Positions 32,486 through 44,400 of a DNA stretch of 64,000 bases are shown here, in pieces. The DNA is from Oegoconia quadripuncta (lineage: Eukaryota > Arthropoda > Insecta > Lepidoptera > Autostichidae). Each line of letters opens with the position of its first letter. Within the stretch, counting starts at the first letter, position 1. Location of the stretch: positions 811,001 through 875,000 of the forward strand of contig OX438745.1 in assembly GCA_949316235.1 (NCBI GenBank), in the 5' to 3' direction. Below the pieces are notes generated by a model that saw only the letters and a list, made by a program, of their open reading frames with translations, did no database searches and was not told the origin of the DNA. A program made the position numbers and the translations under genes.

Positions 32486-33200
32486 CAGGGTGTAATCGTT
32501 AAGTGTGCACAGGCGATTATTCCGTAACTATTATAGATGTAAAAAAACTTTAAACTGATATCGAAAGTACTTTACCTAATGAGTAAAATGACATTAATAA
32601 CTTTTTAAAAATAAAACGAGAAATATCCAAAAAAAATATATTAAACACTCCCATACATTTTATTTCTTAGTAAGTACAAAATTTTGTACCTATTCAAAGC
32701 AGATGTTCGAAGTGACGTCCTCGTTGTGCAATACAATGACGAGCTCTATTTACAGTTTCTAAATGAACTTTCCTTAACATTTGCGGAGTTATTAAAGCAA
32801 TTGCACGACGTACACGATTCTGTAACTCTTCTAGGCTGTGTACTCGCTCAGCGTACACGTGGTCTTTGACAAATCCCCATAGGAAGAAATCACAAGGCGT
32901 GAGATCCGGTGATCTGGCAGGCCAAGGGGTTGCACTATTATTAGCTATTAAGCCATTAAAATTGTTTCGTAAGAAATTCATTACAACATAAAATAAGGAA
33001 ACTAAAATCTCTACTATCTCATGCTAAATGTATGGGAGTGTTTAATGTAATTTTTTTGGATATTTCTCGTTTTATTTTTAAAAAGTTATTAATGTCATTT
33101 TACTCATTAGGTAAAGTATTTTCGATATCAGTTTAAAGTCTTTTGATATCTATAATAGTTACGGAATAATCGCCTGTGCACACTTAACGATTACACCCTG
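32486..33200 (-). mobile_element. Mariner-like element with decayed transposase
   Basis: TA-flanked. Inverted arms of roughly 175-200 bp start CAGGGTGTAATCGTTAAGTG. The minus frame 32981-32694 holds WPARSPDLTPCDFFLWGFVK and LEELQNRVRRAI, the catalytic-core end of a Tc1/mariner-type transposase. The N-terminal part is absent, so it cannot be autonomous. It is inserted in a repeat that resembles 47155-47400 (tttcggccgaaacc / ccgaaaccgagatcttcagt). Confidence 0.88.
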
Positions 33201-33648
33201 TATACACATTTATGCGCGAGAAAAATAAACTCAACTGGCAACCACACACTACACCACGAAGTCATTCGAAGTTAGCCGAACGATAATTCACGAAAACTGA
33301 ATTTCGGCGCGGCCGGAACTAGATTTTTTCATACAAACTGGCCGAAACCGAGATCTTCAGTCGGTCACTATAAATACCGTGTATTTCCACGTTGAGATTT
33401 GTGGAACGTAATAGATTGATTTAAGCCTCTAAAAACAATAGGCAATATATTTCTAAAGACAGCAATTCGGGAGGGTACATTATTTAGTCGACAATAATAT
33501 AGCAATCACTATTCTTGGTATACAACTGGTAATTATATAAACACTGATGATGCCTCCAGCAGGGAGCGCAACACGCCACAGTTGAATGCAGCTATTGCAT
33601 GTGCACTTAGAGGGCATCTTTCGACTTATGCGCGGTTTAATAAGGTAT

Positions 33649-33743
33649 TGGTGTCGATTCGGATGTACACCAACTAAATTAAAACCAGTACTACTCAGTA
33701 CTGTCTCTTTAGTTTAGTTGGTGTACATCCGAATCGACACCAT
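33649..33743. mobile_element. Small hairpin MITE 'GGTGTCGATTCGG', copy 1
   Basis: About 40-bp inverted arms ggtgtcgattcggatgtaca / complement around a short centre. Copy 2 is at 40403-40553. Confidence 0.75.
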
Positions 33744-33927
33744 TATAAAAATTGACATGATTATTACTAGTGCACTGCGAAATGACATTTCTGTTCTTGA
33801 ATGTATAGAACGCTTGTGCAGGCTGAATAGGATACAAATATTTTAAATATATACTAGCATTTTTTGTTGTTGTTTAACGTTTTATTAAACCCCTTATTCG
33901 CTTTAGGACAGATAATAAATAAATATC

Positions 33928-34172
33928 CTTGGACATACATACAACGCCATCTAGTTCCACATTAAGCAACTATAGGCTTGTGTTGTGGATACCAGATGGA
34001 TATACTACACAAATACATTTTTTTTTATTGTAAATAAATACATATATAAATGAAATACACACACAAAACACATGTCTATATTCATCATACAAACATATGC
34101 CCCTAGCGGGATTTGAAACCACAACCTTTTGGTATAGCAGTCATGAGTTTCTAACCACTACACCTAACAGAT
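33928..34172 (-). mobile_element. SINE-A copy
   Basis: Minus-strand copy from aatatccttggacatacata to ctaaccactacacctaacag. The B box is altered (gggatttgaaaccac). Confidence 0.82.
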
Positions 34173-34432
34173 TCGCTTTAAGTCAGACTATTTATATCGA
34201 CTTCACTGTACATCTGCCGTATAGCGAATCTGTAGTAACGCGAATCTGTCGTGAAGTGAACACGGGTTATATAATAACAGTACTTTATGATGCCACTAGA
34301 TTAGTTGATGTAATGAAGGTTGTTTGCAGTAAAAAGTATTTTGGTAAATATGTTTGATTTAATGTACCGAATTGTGAACCGAGGTATGAGGGACGATATG
34401 TACCGCGTTCCGGCGGGCCTTCCCAAAAGTGC

Positions 34433-34915
34433 AATAATATAACAGGACTAGCTTAACTGAATCAAAGTTTTTGGGCACATTTGTTCTATTTATCGTGATG
34501 TGTTGACATAACGGGTTGATCCCATTGATCCCACGCATGCGCTCCAAGTCCCTCACTTGGAGCGCATGCGTGTGACCACGAACCAATATTATCAATTATT
34601 TTATTTACCCCCTACTGTAAAACAATAGGGATCCATGTTTTATACTTGTAAGTATATATTAAAGAATATAATAATTAATAATATAACAGGACTAGCTTAA
34701 CAGAATCGAAGTTTTTGGGCACATCTGTTCTATTTATCGTGATGTGTTGACATAATGGGTTGATCCCATTGATCCCACGCATGCGCTCCAAGTCCCTCAC
34801 TTGGAGCGCATGCGTGTGACCACGAACCAATATTATCAATTATTTTATTTACCCCCTACTGTAAAACAATAGGGATGCATGTTTTATACTTGTAAGTATA
34901 TATTAAAGAATTTTT
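34433..34915 (+). repeat. 244-bp tandem duplication, each unit with a hairpin
   Basis: Units start at 34433 and 34677 with few differences. Each holds the foldback acgcatgcgctccaagtccc / tcacttggagcgcatgcgt (about a 17-bp stem), then ataggga and tacttgtaagtatatattaa. Confidence 0.9.
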
Positions 34916-35080
34916 GTAAATAATATTAAATAATTATATTTGATAAGAGAACTATTTTTATATTTAAATGGGTATTATACATTAGGTGCAATAGAAATGT
35001 ATTTAGCAATACGAAAATATATTATTATAGTTTGTTACTAGTGTTTTTATTTTATTTTCTGAATTGTATAATGACTAACA

Positions 35081-35335
35081 TATTTGGTGTAGTGGTTAGC
35101 AACTCTGATCACTATACCAAAAGGTTGCGGGTTCGAATCCCGCTAGGGGCATATGTTTGTGTACGGTCATGTGTACCCGAGGTATGGATGTTTTCATTTA
35201 TAATAAGTATTTATTTCCAAAAAAAAAAAATGTAGTAGGTATATCAACCATCTGGTATCCACAACACAAGCCTATAGTTGCTTACTGTGGAACTAGATGG
35301 CGCTGTGTGTATGTCTACGGATATTTATATTATTA
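35081..35335 (+). mobile_element. SINE-A copy
   Basis: Head ggtgtagtggttagcaactc, B box ggttcgaatcc, body shortened after gcatatgtttgtg, full tail. Confidence 0.85.
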
Positions 35336-35350
35336 TTATATTATATTTTT

Positions 35351-35750
35351 GACCGCCTCCGTGGCTCAATGTAAATATAGAGTTTACAATCGGAGGTAGC
35401 GGGTTCGATCTCCCGCGGGGTATATACTAGCTAAGGGTTTACAATCGATGGTGGTAGCGGGTTCCCCGGATCCCATCGGATCCCTAGCGGGATATATGCT
35501 AGCTAATCTAACATCAAACAGCAATGTTAACTAAGAATCCTTTATTTGTATAACTTCAGACGTTCCTTGCGTCCCATACTAATAATTGACACAGCATACA
35601 GCAAAAGGAAAAGTCCGAAGTTACACCCGTCCGAAGCTATTTTCGTATAGACTCCCCCCAGTACCCTTCCACCTTCGGCCTCATCTTCACTTAACATCAG
35701 GTGTGATCGAGGTCACTTGCTAACCAGGTGTGCGTGAAAAAAAAACTTGG
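35351..35750 (+). mobile_element. Rearranged SINE-B copy
   Basis: Head cgcctccgtggctcaatgta and B box ggttcgatct, then a partial repeat of the head (gggtttacaatcgatggtgg) and unrelated sequence. It ends with the SINE-B 3' part (catcttcacttaacatcagg) and an A-run. Confidence 0.7.
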
Positions 35751-35924
35751 CAAATTACGTAATGTATTTATTAACGATAAAATATAAGAGAGTTGTGCTA
35801 CAGAATACAAACATAACAATGAATTCCTTTCAAATAAAATAATAAATAATACCTAATATACGATAATGATAAAACATCTTTGGCTTGAAAACATACAACT
35901 TAAAGAGTAATCGATAGTAACTAG

Positions 35925-36257
35925 GGCCCGTATTAATAAACCGTTCTCAAGATTGAGAACAGTCTTGTGATCGGTTTCAAGTAAACGTGTTGATTAATAA
36001 ACCTAACTTGAGACCTGAAACGCACGTGCATACTCAAGCAGTACTCACTTGAGACGTAGTTTTCGCGTATTAATAAACGAAACTCAATACTACCATTCAT
36101 TCGCCGCTGAGGCGAATTCTTGAGAAGTGATCTCAGCTGAGTAGACCTCAAGATTGGTTTATAAATTAGCACGTAGCTTGAGATAGCGTCAACTGCTTAA
36201 GACGCATCTCGGTTGATTACAGCCTCAAGACTTGTAATTGGTTTATTAATACAGTCC
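35925..36257 (+). mobile_element. CTCAAG MITE, copy
   Basis: Ends ggcccgtattaataaac and taatacagtcc. Interior as in 14098-14420, including gagaagtgatctcagctgag. Flanked by CTA/TAG-like bases. Confidence 0.75.
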
Positions 36258-36461
36258 TAGGTTTCATACAAAGACTACATCTAAAATTATGCTATATTTT
36301 CTGTATTTTAGTGTTAAAAGTTAAGTTGTTGGAGTTATTGGAATTAAATGTCGCTTTTATACAAAAAATAAATAAGTAGGTATGTCGAAATTATCACATG
36401 AAAATGAAAAATTTAAGGCATGTAGGCAGGCCAACTAGACCCTAGTTTCATTTTTATTATT

Positions 36462-36860
36462 GGGTCTTTACCTATGAAATTGGAGTTTTTTTTTCTTCGT
36501 TAATCATATGTACCAATTCCTGCGATTTTCAAAGCCATACCCAAATTTGTTTTTTTATTTGGAAAATGGAATATTATTTCAGATGAAATATTTTTGAATT
36601 TTTGGGCTAAATCACATATTAAAAAAAAATTGAACAGAGCTCTCTTCATGTGCTTCCCATAATCATTTCTTAGATTCGCTGAAACTTTTATAAAGCTTTA
36701 AAAACTTTTAAAAATTAACGTTGCCTATACTTAACTTAATGTTATCCGATAATACACACAAAGTTTGGCTAAATTTGGATTTGCCGTTCCCAAAAAAAAG
36801 ATCAAAAATATTTGTATGGAGATCACAGTATTAATGAAATTCTTCATACGAAGCGCCATG
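36462..36860 (-). mobile_element. TIR MITE 'ggtccttacc', copy 3, one end lost
   Basis: Reverse orientation relative to copies 1 and 2. It starts at gggtctttacctatgaaatt. The other end stops inside the arm (attcttcatacgaagcgcca). Confidence 0.72.
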
Positions 36861-37424
36861 CCCATGTTGATTTTTAAGTTCAAAGCGAGTAATATTGAAA
36901 GGAAACAAAACAGCGAAGCTAGATTACCCAAGTGGACTTCAGCAGCTATTTTGATAATTTCAAAAACATGGCTGAAATGGTGGCAAATAGTACCAAAAGG
37001 AAAAAAAAATGTGCCACAGTAATGCAGATAGTGTAGGAGTCATTCAATATTTTAGTATTCATTAGTGAGTATTCTGTCGTCACATGTTGTTGGAATCCTC
37101 ATTTCTCATTCGCAGAGACTACTTTACCAATGATTATAATTTATATTCCAAAAAAACGGCGTAAATAGTGCCACCGAAATGTACAAATCCCGTAAATAGT
37201 TCTTCAAAAACAACCAAGTTATTTAGATTGTATCAATCTGTCAAGTTCTGCTACGAAAAGACAAGAGAAAATATTTGACGTGTCACTATATCACCTCGTA
37301 TAAGTTGCTATGCTGTGCTCGAGTACATTTGAGTGACGTTTTTGTATGAAATAACATTCTCTACTTTTTACATTAATAATAAATACAAACAAGAAATAAT
37401 AACATTCTTTACCTTACACGACAC

Positions 37425-37625
37425 GATGATTTCATCAAAACCATAATAGAAGGAAGAATAGAGGGGAAAAGAAAAAGAGGAAGACCGAGAATAAGCTACA
37501 TGCAGCAAATAAAAGAGAAGTTGAACGTGGTGTCGTATCAGGAGGTCAAGAGGAAGGCGGAGAGCAGAGAGATATCTCCACCGACAAGAGCATGGCTCTT
37601 AAATCAGATGATGATGATGATGACT
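37425..37625 (+). mobile_element. LINE terminus (GRPRISY type)
   Basis: Encodes IIEGRIEGKRKRGRPRISYM then [20 protein letters not shown], ending in ATG repeats. The same family is on the minus strand at 55548-55678. Confidence 0.75.
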
Positions 37626-37935
37626 CTTTGCTCAAGAAGATCACAACTCTAATAACGTTCTGTAATACAATCTCAAAACACGTTGCTGTATTTTTTGTTA
37701 CACGGTGTGTACTTGGTCGGCTACAAAGGGATAGGTATATCATCTGTCAAAAATCTGTTGAGAGATGTACCTTAACCTGCAACCGACTGTATATGAAAAT
37801 AATTATTATTGTATAAACAATAAATTAATAACATAATAGCAATATATCGACTAGATGAGAACAATACCTATTATAAAACACCTCAGTAAACGCATCGTAA
37901 ACCGAATCTTATGTTAACCTTTGAATAAGTACAAC

Positions 37936-38400
37936 CTATGTATTCCCATCTTCAATACCCAATGCTAACTTCATTTCCAAGGAATAATTCTCTTCCTTAC
38001 GATCGAAATCACCTTTGTCATTACCCGGAGCTAAATCTTCCATACAATCTTCGAAAACCTCGTCGCCATCTATTGTGACACAATCTACTGAGACATTATC
38101 CTTCACATCATCAGCTACAATAGATTTGTTGCCATCATCACCTATACCCGAATCATTAACATTGTCATTATCAATCCCAGAGTCATCGATAGCTTCTTGT
38201 ATAGCATCCATTTTGTTCTGAGCGTTGTCTTCGGTGAGGGTATCTTCGAGAGTGGTGTCTTGGCTTGGGACTAAAGTGGGATCGTTTTCGTTGTCAGAGT
38301 CTGGCGGGCTCACTGGGACATAGTTGACGAACTCACCGGCTCGCCATCTTTGTTCTGCTGCGTCTATATGCACTTCCAGTATACGGGACACTTCGGGTAA
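37936..38400 (-). CDS. dtr: dtr exon 17 (terminal)
   Basis: Acceptor tttttcag|T at 38401-38403. Encodes [20 protein letters not shown].. and an Asp/Ser-rich acidic tail, with the stop at 37938-37936. Confidence 0.9.
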   Translation of the reverse strand, partial: LPEVSRILEVHIDAAEQRWRAGEFVNYVPVSPPDSDNENDPTLVPSQDTTLEDTLTEDNAQNKMDAIQEAIDDSGIDNDNVNDSGIGDDGNKSIVADDVKDNVSVDCVTIDGDEVFEDCMEDLAPGNDKGDFDRKEENYSLEMKLALGIEDGNT

Positions 38401-41400
38401 CTGAAAAAGTGGAGGGTTTAGTTTTAAGACAAGTATTACAAACTAGCAAACAGCTGTTTATCTTATTGTTTCTTTGTAATTTTCTTTTATGTTGTGTGCA
38501 ATAAATAATTTTTCTTCTTCTCTTTGGGCGACTGTCAGACTGACATTTTAATATTAAATTAAATAATTTTTATCCTACGAAATAAATATTTTTCGATTTG
38601 ATTTGACAGAAGGTACCTAATTTATTTATTTCCATAGAATTAACAACAACAACATTAACAGCATTATTACCTACAAATTCTTATACAGAAAACTAATACC
38701 AAACTTATGCCAATTAAAACTTTCAAAAACAATAACCGCCTCCGTGGCTCAACCGTCTCCGTGGCTCAATGTAAACAACATTGGGTTTACGTTTCGGAGG
38801 TCGCGGGTTCGATCCCCAGCGGGGTACATGTTTAAGTACTCGGTTTGGTTGGTGGTAGGGCATTTTAAATGTCCGCCTGGCTAGCTACCACCATCTTATC
38901 TAAATCTGCCGCTAAGCAGCAATGTTAATAGCATTGTTGTGTTCCGGTTGTCAGAGATAAGATAGCCAGTCCCCCAAATGTGTTGGGGTTTCCGGGTCAG
39001 TACGCTTCCACCTTCGACCTCATCTTCACTTAACATCAGGTGTGATTGAGGTCAAGTACCAACCCGTTATGCATAAAAAAAAAATTAGTTAAAAATATTT
39101 GTGCTCTCAAGTACGAGTTGTAAATTAGGCCTAGAACATCAAAATATGACGACCAATTGGTGTAGTGGATAGTGGATAGTGACCCTGTCAGCGAAAGAAC
39201 AATTGCGTGTTCGAATCCCGCGAGGGGTAAATGTTTGTGTGATGAATACGAACATCATCATAATTATGTATATGATTAACTGGATACGCGTTTGACCACA
39301 ATCTCATCTGATGGATAGTGACGATGTGGCCGAAGGTGAAGCACGCGATCTCAGTAGATGCCTATTCACCCTGCTCTTGAAGATCCCAAGGTTGTATTAT
39401 TATTATGGCACAGAGGTTGAGCTATGAAGACCTGTCACAATATTGATATTGTATGTATAATAAAACATTAAATCTGAATCAGTTCACACCAGCAAGCATG
39501 ACAGGTGCGATAATACAACTATCCCACTTTCACACCTACGTCGCGCGCGACATACGATCATGCTACGGAGGCAGGGTGTAAGTTCGTTCAATAGGCAAAG
39601 GCAATGCTGACCAAAGAGTATAGTAACTATTTACCGAGAAAGAGTGGCAACTCCGTGGTTAAATTTGCATGTATAGACAGTGCTGCTGCCAGCGATTGGT
39701 TGAGGAATTAAATCTATCTATACATACCTACGTACACTGATTATGTAGGTAGAAACTGGGTTTAGAAATAGGTATTGTTGTTTATGAGGAAATTTTTATT
39801 TCTCATAACTAATTTCTTTAAATTAGCTATGAAAAACAAGTATAACAAAAACAAACAACAAATTAACAAAAATCTGAACTTTTACAAAAACTTTCAAAAG
39901 GAAATCGACGTTGACTGAGAGCTCGACATGACATCACCCACCGGTAAGATGGCGGCTGCTGCCACAGAACACTAATAACGGTTAGTTCGTCAACCGCAGT
40001 TCAGAGGTCGCAGTCTGCTATGAAAATTGATGACATTTGAAGTGTGCCCCCCCTGATGCTGACATAATGCCTCTCGCCTGTAATAAGGAGCCTATAACAA
40101 TATACATATAACTCACAGTATATTCCGACATCTGCCCAGACATGTGCTCAATGATAGCGTTAGTCCTGTTGTCTATCTTGCCCGCGTGACTCGTCAACAC
40201 GTCGTACTGCCGGTATATCTCCTGCTCCTCGTACCTTATGGTCTTGTCTAAGATCTCGGAGGCCACAGTTTGGTCGATACGTGCGTTTTCAGACATATTT
40301 GAGTAGTTCACACCTTGCAATAGAACATTGGGTTAGAAGAATTACGTCCAAATAGCAATACGTAATACTAGAATACATTCAGTGGAATTCAACAATTTTG
40401 ACAATGGTGTCGATTCGGGTGTACACCAACTAAACTAAACTAAAACCAGTTTTAAAGTAGTACTGTCTCTTTCTGCCTGGAACAGTACGATGCGACGGCA
40501 CCACTCCAAAATTGGTTTTAGTTTAGTTGGTGTACTTCCGAATCGATACAATTGTCAAGAAACTGTGTTGAAATAGTGCTAAATAGTATCCCAATGGAAA
40601 ATTAGTACCACTGTACTTTAAGGCTTTGAATGCCAACACGGTCACGCGGCCGCTAACAGTGGATTTTCAATTGTGTCTATTTAATAATTTAAGCGTCACG
40701 TGTTGCTAAAATCCTCATTCGCTTACGCAGTTTATTATTATAATTTGTATTCCATAAAACTGTTCATAAATAGTACCCCGATATAGGGTCGTCAAAAACA
40801 TCGAAGTTATTAAGATGTCTTTGTGAAAAGGGGCAATGCAGATGACGGACGTTATGCAGGCGTCGGGCGTCCATGTCGGACGATTTTGTCCGCGAGGATG
40901 GAATGGATGGTATTCTATGGAATAACACACACGGAGACAAAAAAAGTGCGGCCGACAACTAGTCCGTCGTCTGGGCCTTATCACAAAGACATGTAACTTC
41001 GTTGTTTTTGATGAATTGTTTATGGGATTTGTATATTTCAGTGGCATTAACTTATAAGCAAAATTTTTGCTGAACCGATTATGATTATAAATAATGATGT
41101 ACATAATTATCTAGTATCCACATCATAATACAGACTTTACCTAGTTTGGGTCCTAATTGTCCGAAATATTTGTTTTTTTTTAAGCACAACGTGTTGTTAC
41201 TTGACCTCAATCACATAAGTGAAGATGAGGTCGAAGGTGGAAGCGTACTGACCCGTTAAACCCCAACACATTTGGGGGACTGGCTATCTTATCTCTGACA
41301 ACCGGAACACAACAATGCTATTAACCTTTAGGCGGACGCTGGCACCGATCGGTGCCAAAAAAACTTTTATACCGACAACACTCGCGGACACCGATCGGTG

Positions 41401-44400
41401 CCAACGGACACCCGACTTTCAACTCTCAATTGTAATGATTATAGAGTTCTAATTCCTTTGGACTGTGTTTGAACTTGTTCTCTATTAAATTCCGCATCCA
41501 ATAATGTGCGCCATGTCATGTTAGCTATGATATTTAGTCTGTATTTGCGAAAATATTTTTTTTCTCTTTGGGTGGGAGTGTAGGCATAGAATTCCAACTA
41601 CTGTTTTTTATTAGAACAGGCTTAGGAACCTGCCATAGAGCTTCCAATTCTCATAACAATTTATTGAATTACCCGTTTTTTAAGAAAAACATGAAATAAA
41701 TCTGTACTTTCCGTAAAAATACCAATTATATCGTGGATATAGGTATACCTACATATTACAACTCGTAACATTTTTCTGATTTTTTGTATTATAGCTGTAG
41801 TAGTGTTCATTCATTATATCCATAGATAATATATTCCCGTAGCTATTGCTTTTCACAGATTACAAATAGACCCAGTAGAAGAGTATCTATAAACGTTTTT
41901 AACACCGCAGGTATTTTCGAAAATTTGACAGGCGCGCCGAGATACTTGACCCGCGGAATTATAAAAAGGAAAGAGAGGACACAGAGGTTAACATTGCTGC
42001 TTGGCAGCAGATTTAGATAAGATGGTGGTAGCTAGCCAGGCGGACATTTAAAATGCCCTACCACCAACCAAACCGAGTACTTAAACATGTACCCCGCTGG
42101 GGATCGAACCCGCGACCTCCGAATCGTAAACCCAATGTTGTTTACATTGAGCCACGGAGGTGGTTAAATATATTTATAATGATCTTTGTTGGGGATAAGA
42201 TAATTAGGGATGCATTGGTGAGCTCGGTATCGCGACCTCATTTCCACGACGATAGATTGAAGTGTGCTGTAGTTTCGATTTAGTTGGAAATATTCCCACC
42301 GTCGTCCCCAACTTTTTTTTTTATATTTCGGACACTTACACCAATCACCTAGTCCCAAACTAAGCAAAGCTTATGCTATGGATACTAGATAACGGGTAAA
42401 CATACATAAATATTTATATAAACATCCAAGACTCGGGAATAAATGTTCGTATTCATCATACATACATTTACCCCTCGCGGGATTCGAATCCATAACCGTT
42501 GATTTCGCTAATAGGGTGGACTATCCACTACTACACCAATCGACCGTCGAACTAATGGCTCCACCGTGTGTTTTGATTGCATCAATTTTGGAGTAGGTAC
42601 CTATCTGAATGATAATTTTACTTATGGTATGCGAAAATGCTTTCTACAGCTGTAGTATAGGCATTTGTAAACATACCTTGCGATGGATATCGCTCATCCT
42701 TGTAAGAGTTGAAGGTGCTAATGATAGACTTTTTAGCGTCCTCGCGATCTTTGTCCATCATAACGTCGTACGAAGTGCTGGGAACACTGCTCGACCCTTC
42801 ATTTCCATATTCATCTGCAATTTAAACACAAACCTCTCAAAATTTACTGTGGTATTTGCAAGAAGAATACGTTTTTCCTGTCTTATGAATGACGCGAAAA
42901 GTTTTTACTTTTATTTTTAAAACTTGAATTAAAATCGAAAATTTAGAAAACTCTCGCAGGAACAAATGATTATATCTTCTAGATAGACCAAACCAATTGT
43001 GCTAAAGGTTATAATGTCGACGAAATGGCTTAAACGATTTTCATCAAGCATGGCTACGCGTTACTGAGATACATCCGGAAAAAGTCCCAACCGTTCTCAC
43101 GATTGAGATGACCTTAAGTTGACGCTTGAGAATCTGTTGCATATAAAACAGTATCAAAAAAATTGTATTGAGACTGAGAAGCGATCTCTATCGGAAGATC
43201 GATTTATTGATACGACTCAAAGGCTGGACATATACACAACGCCGTCAACACACACACCCGTCATGTTTCGTCGGGAGTTAAAAAATAATAAACTCTACCT
43301 ACCTATCTGTTATAATTCACAAAATATCATATCGTGAAGTCAGATGTCAATTAAAATATATAATAAAATACCATTGCGCATCCAAAGAATAGATAAAGAA
43401 TCCTTGTTTCGTAATAGGCTAAAAGATTTTTTAATTTCAAAGTGCTTTTATACATTGCAAGAGTTTTTTGAGTATAATAAATATTACTTTGTCTGGAAGA
43501 GATCGCTTTTAGTAATAAGACCGCCTAATTGTGTTCTATTGTTATCATAAAAATTTATTGAAAATTATTTTGCGCAATAAAGAGTATTTGTATTGTATTG
43601 CATTGTACTTTTTTCTGTCGCGTAATAGAGCTTAACGTTATCTAAATCATATAAATTATTGAGACATTTGAATGTTATTTTATGTGACTAATAATAATTT
43701 TGGTTATAATCGAGATTTATGTAATAAATACCTAAGACATATTGTGCGTTCAATTTAATTTGTGTCTTTAACATCTTACATTTACCACATGAGCAATAAA
43801 TGATATGACTATGACTATGACTAATTAACGCAGGTAAAATCTGCATCCTCTCCGTCACCTGTCAGGCAGGTTTAGCAGTCAGACAGAGGGTTCGAAATTC
43901 TATTTCGAAAAACACTCAATCGATGAACGCAAAATATCGAATGAGTATATAAAGGACTAACTAAGTGCGAATGGTTGCTTAATCGACGAACTAAACATCG
44001 AATGAACTACCAATCGAAATACTACCGGCCGAAATGAAGCTTTTTCGAATTAATTTTATTTTTATCATTCTATATCTATATTTATTCTGAAGAACTGTTC
44101 GAATTAACCCGCTGCTCAATTTAACCGTTACACTTCTCGGAGAAAATTAAATTTCCATCCACATCACCTGGATAAGTGGAAGTCTACCACTGTACGTTTC
44201 ACAAGAAACTTCTTACCACGTACGACCACCCTGTGGAACGGACTTCCGGCAGCGGTATTCCCGAACGAGTACGACATTGGAACCTTCAAGAAACGAGCCT
44301 ACACCTTCCTCAAAGGCCGGCAACGCATCTGTGACCCTTTTGGTGTTGTTCAGGTGACCCGCATGCTCGTTTGCCGCCCTCTCGTATAAAAAAAAAAAAA

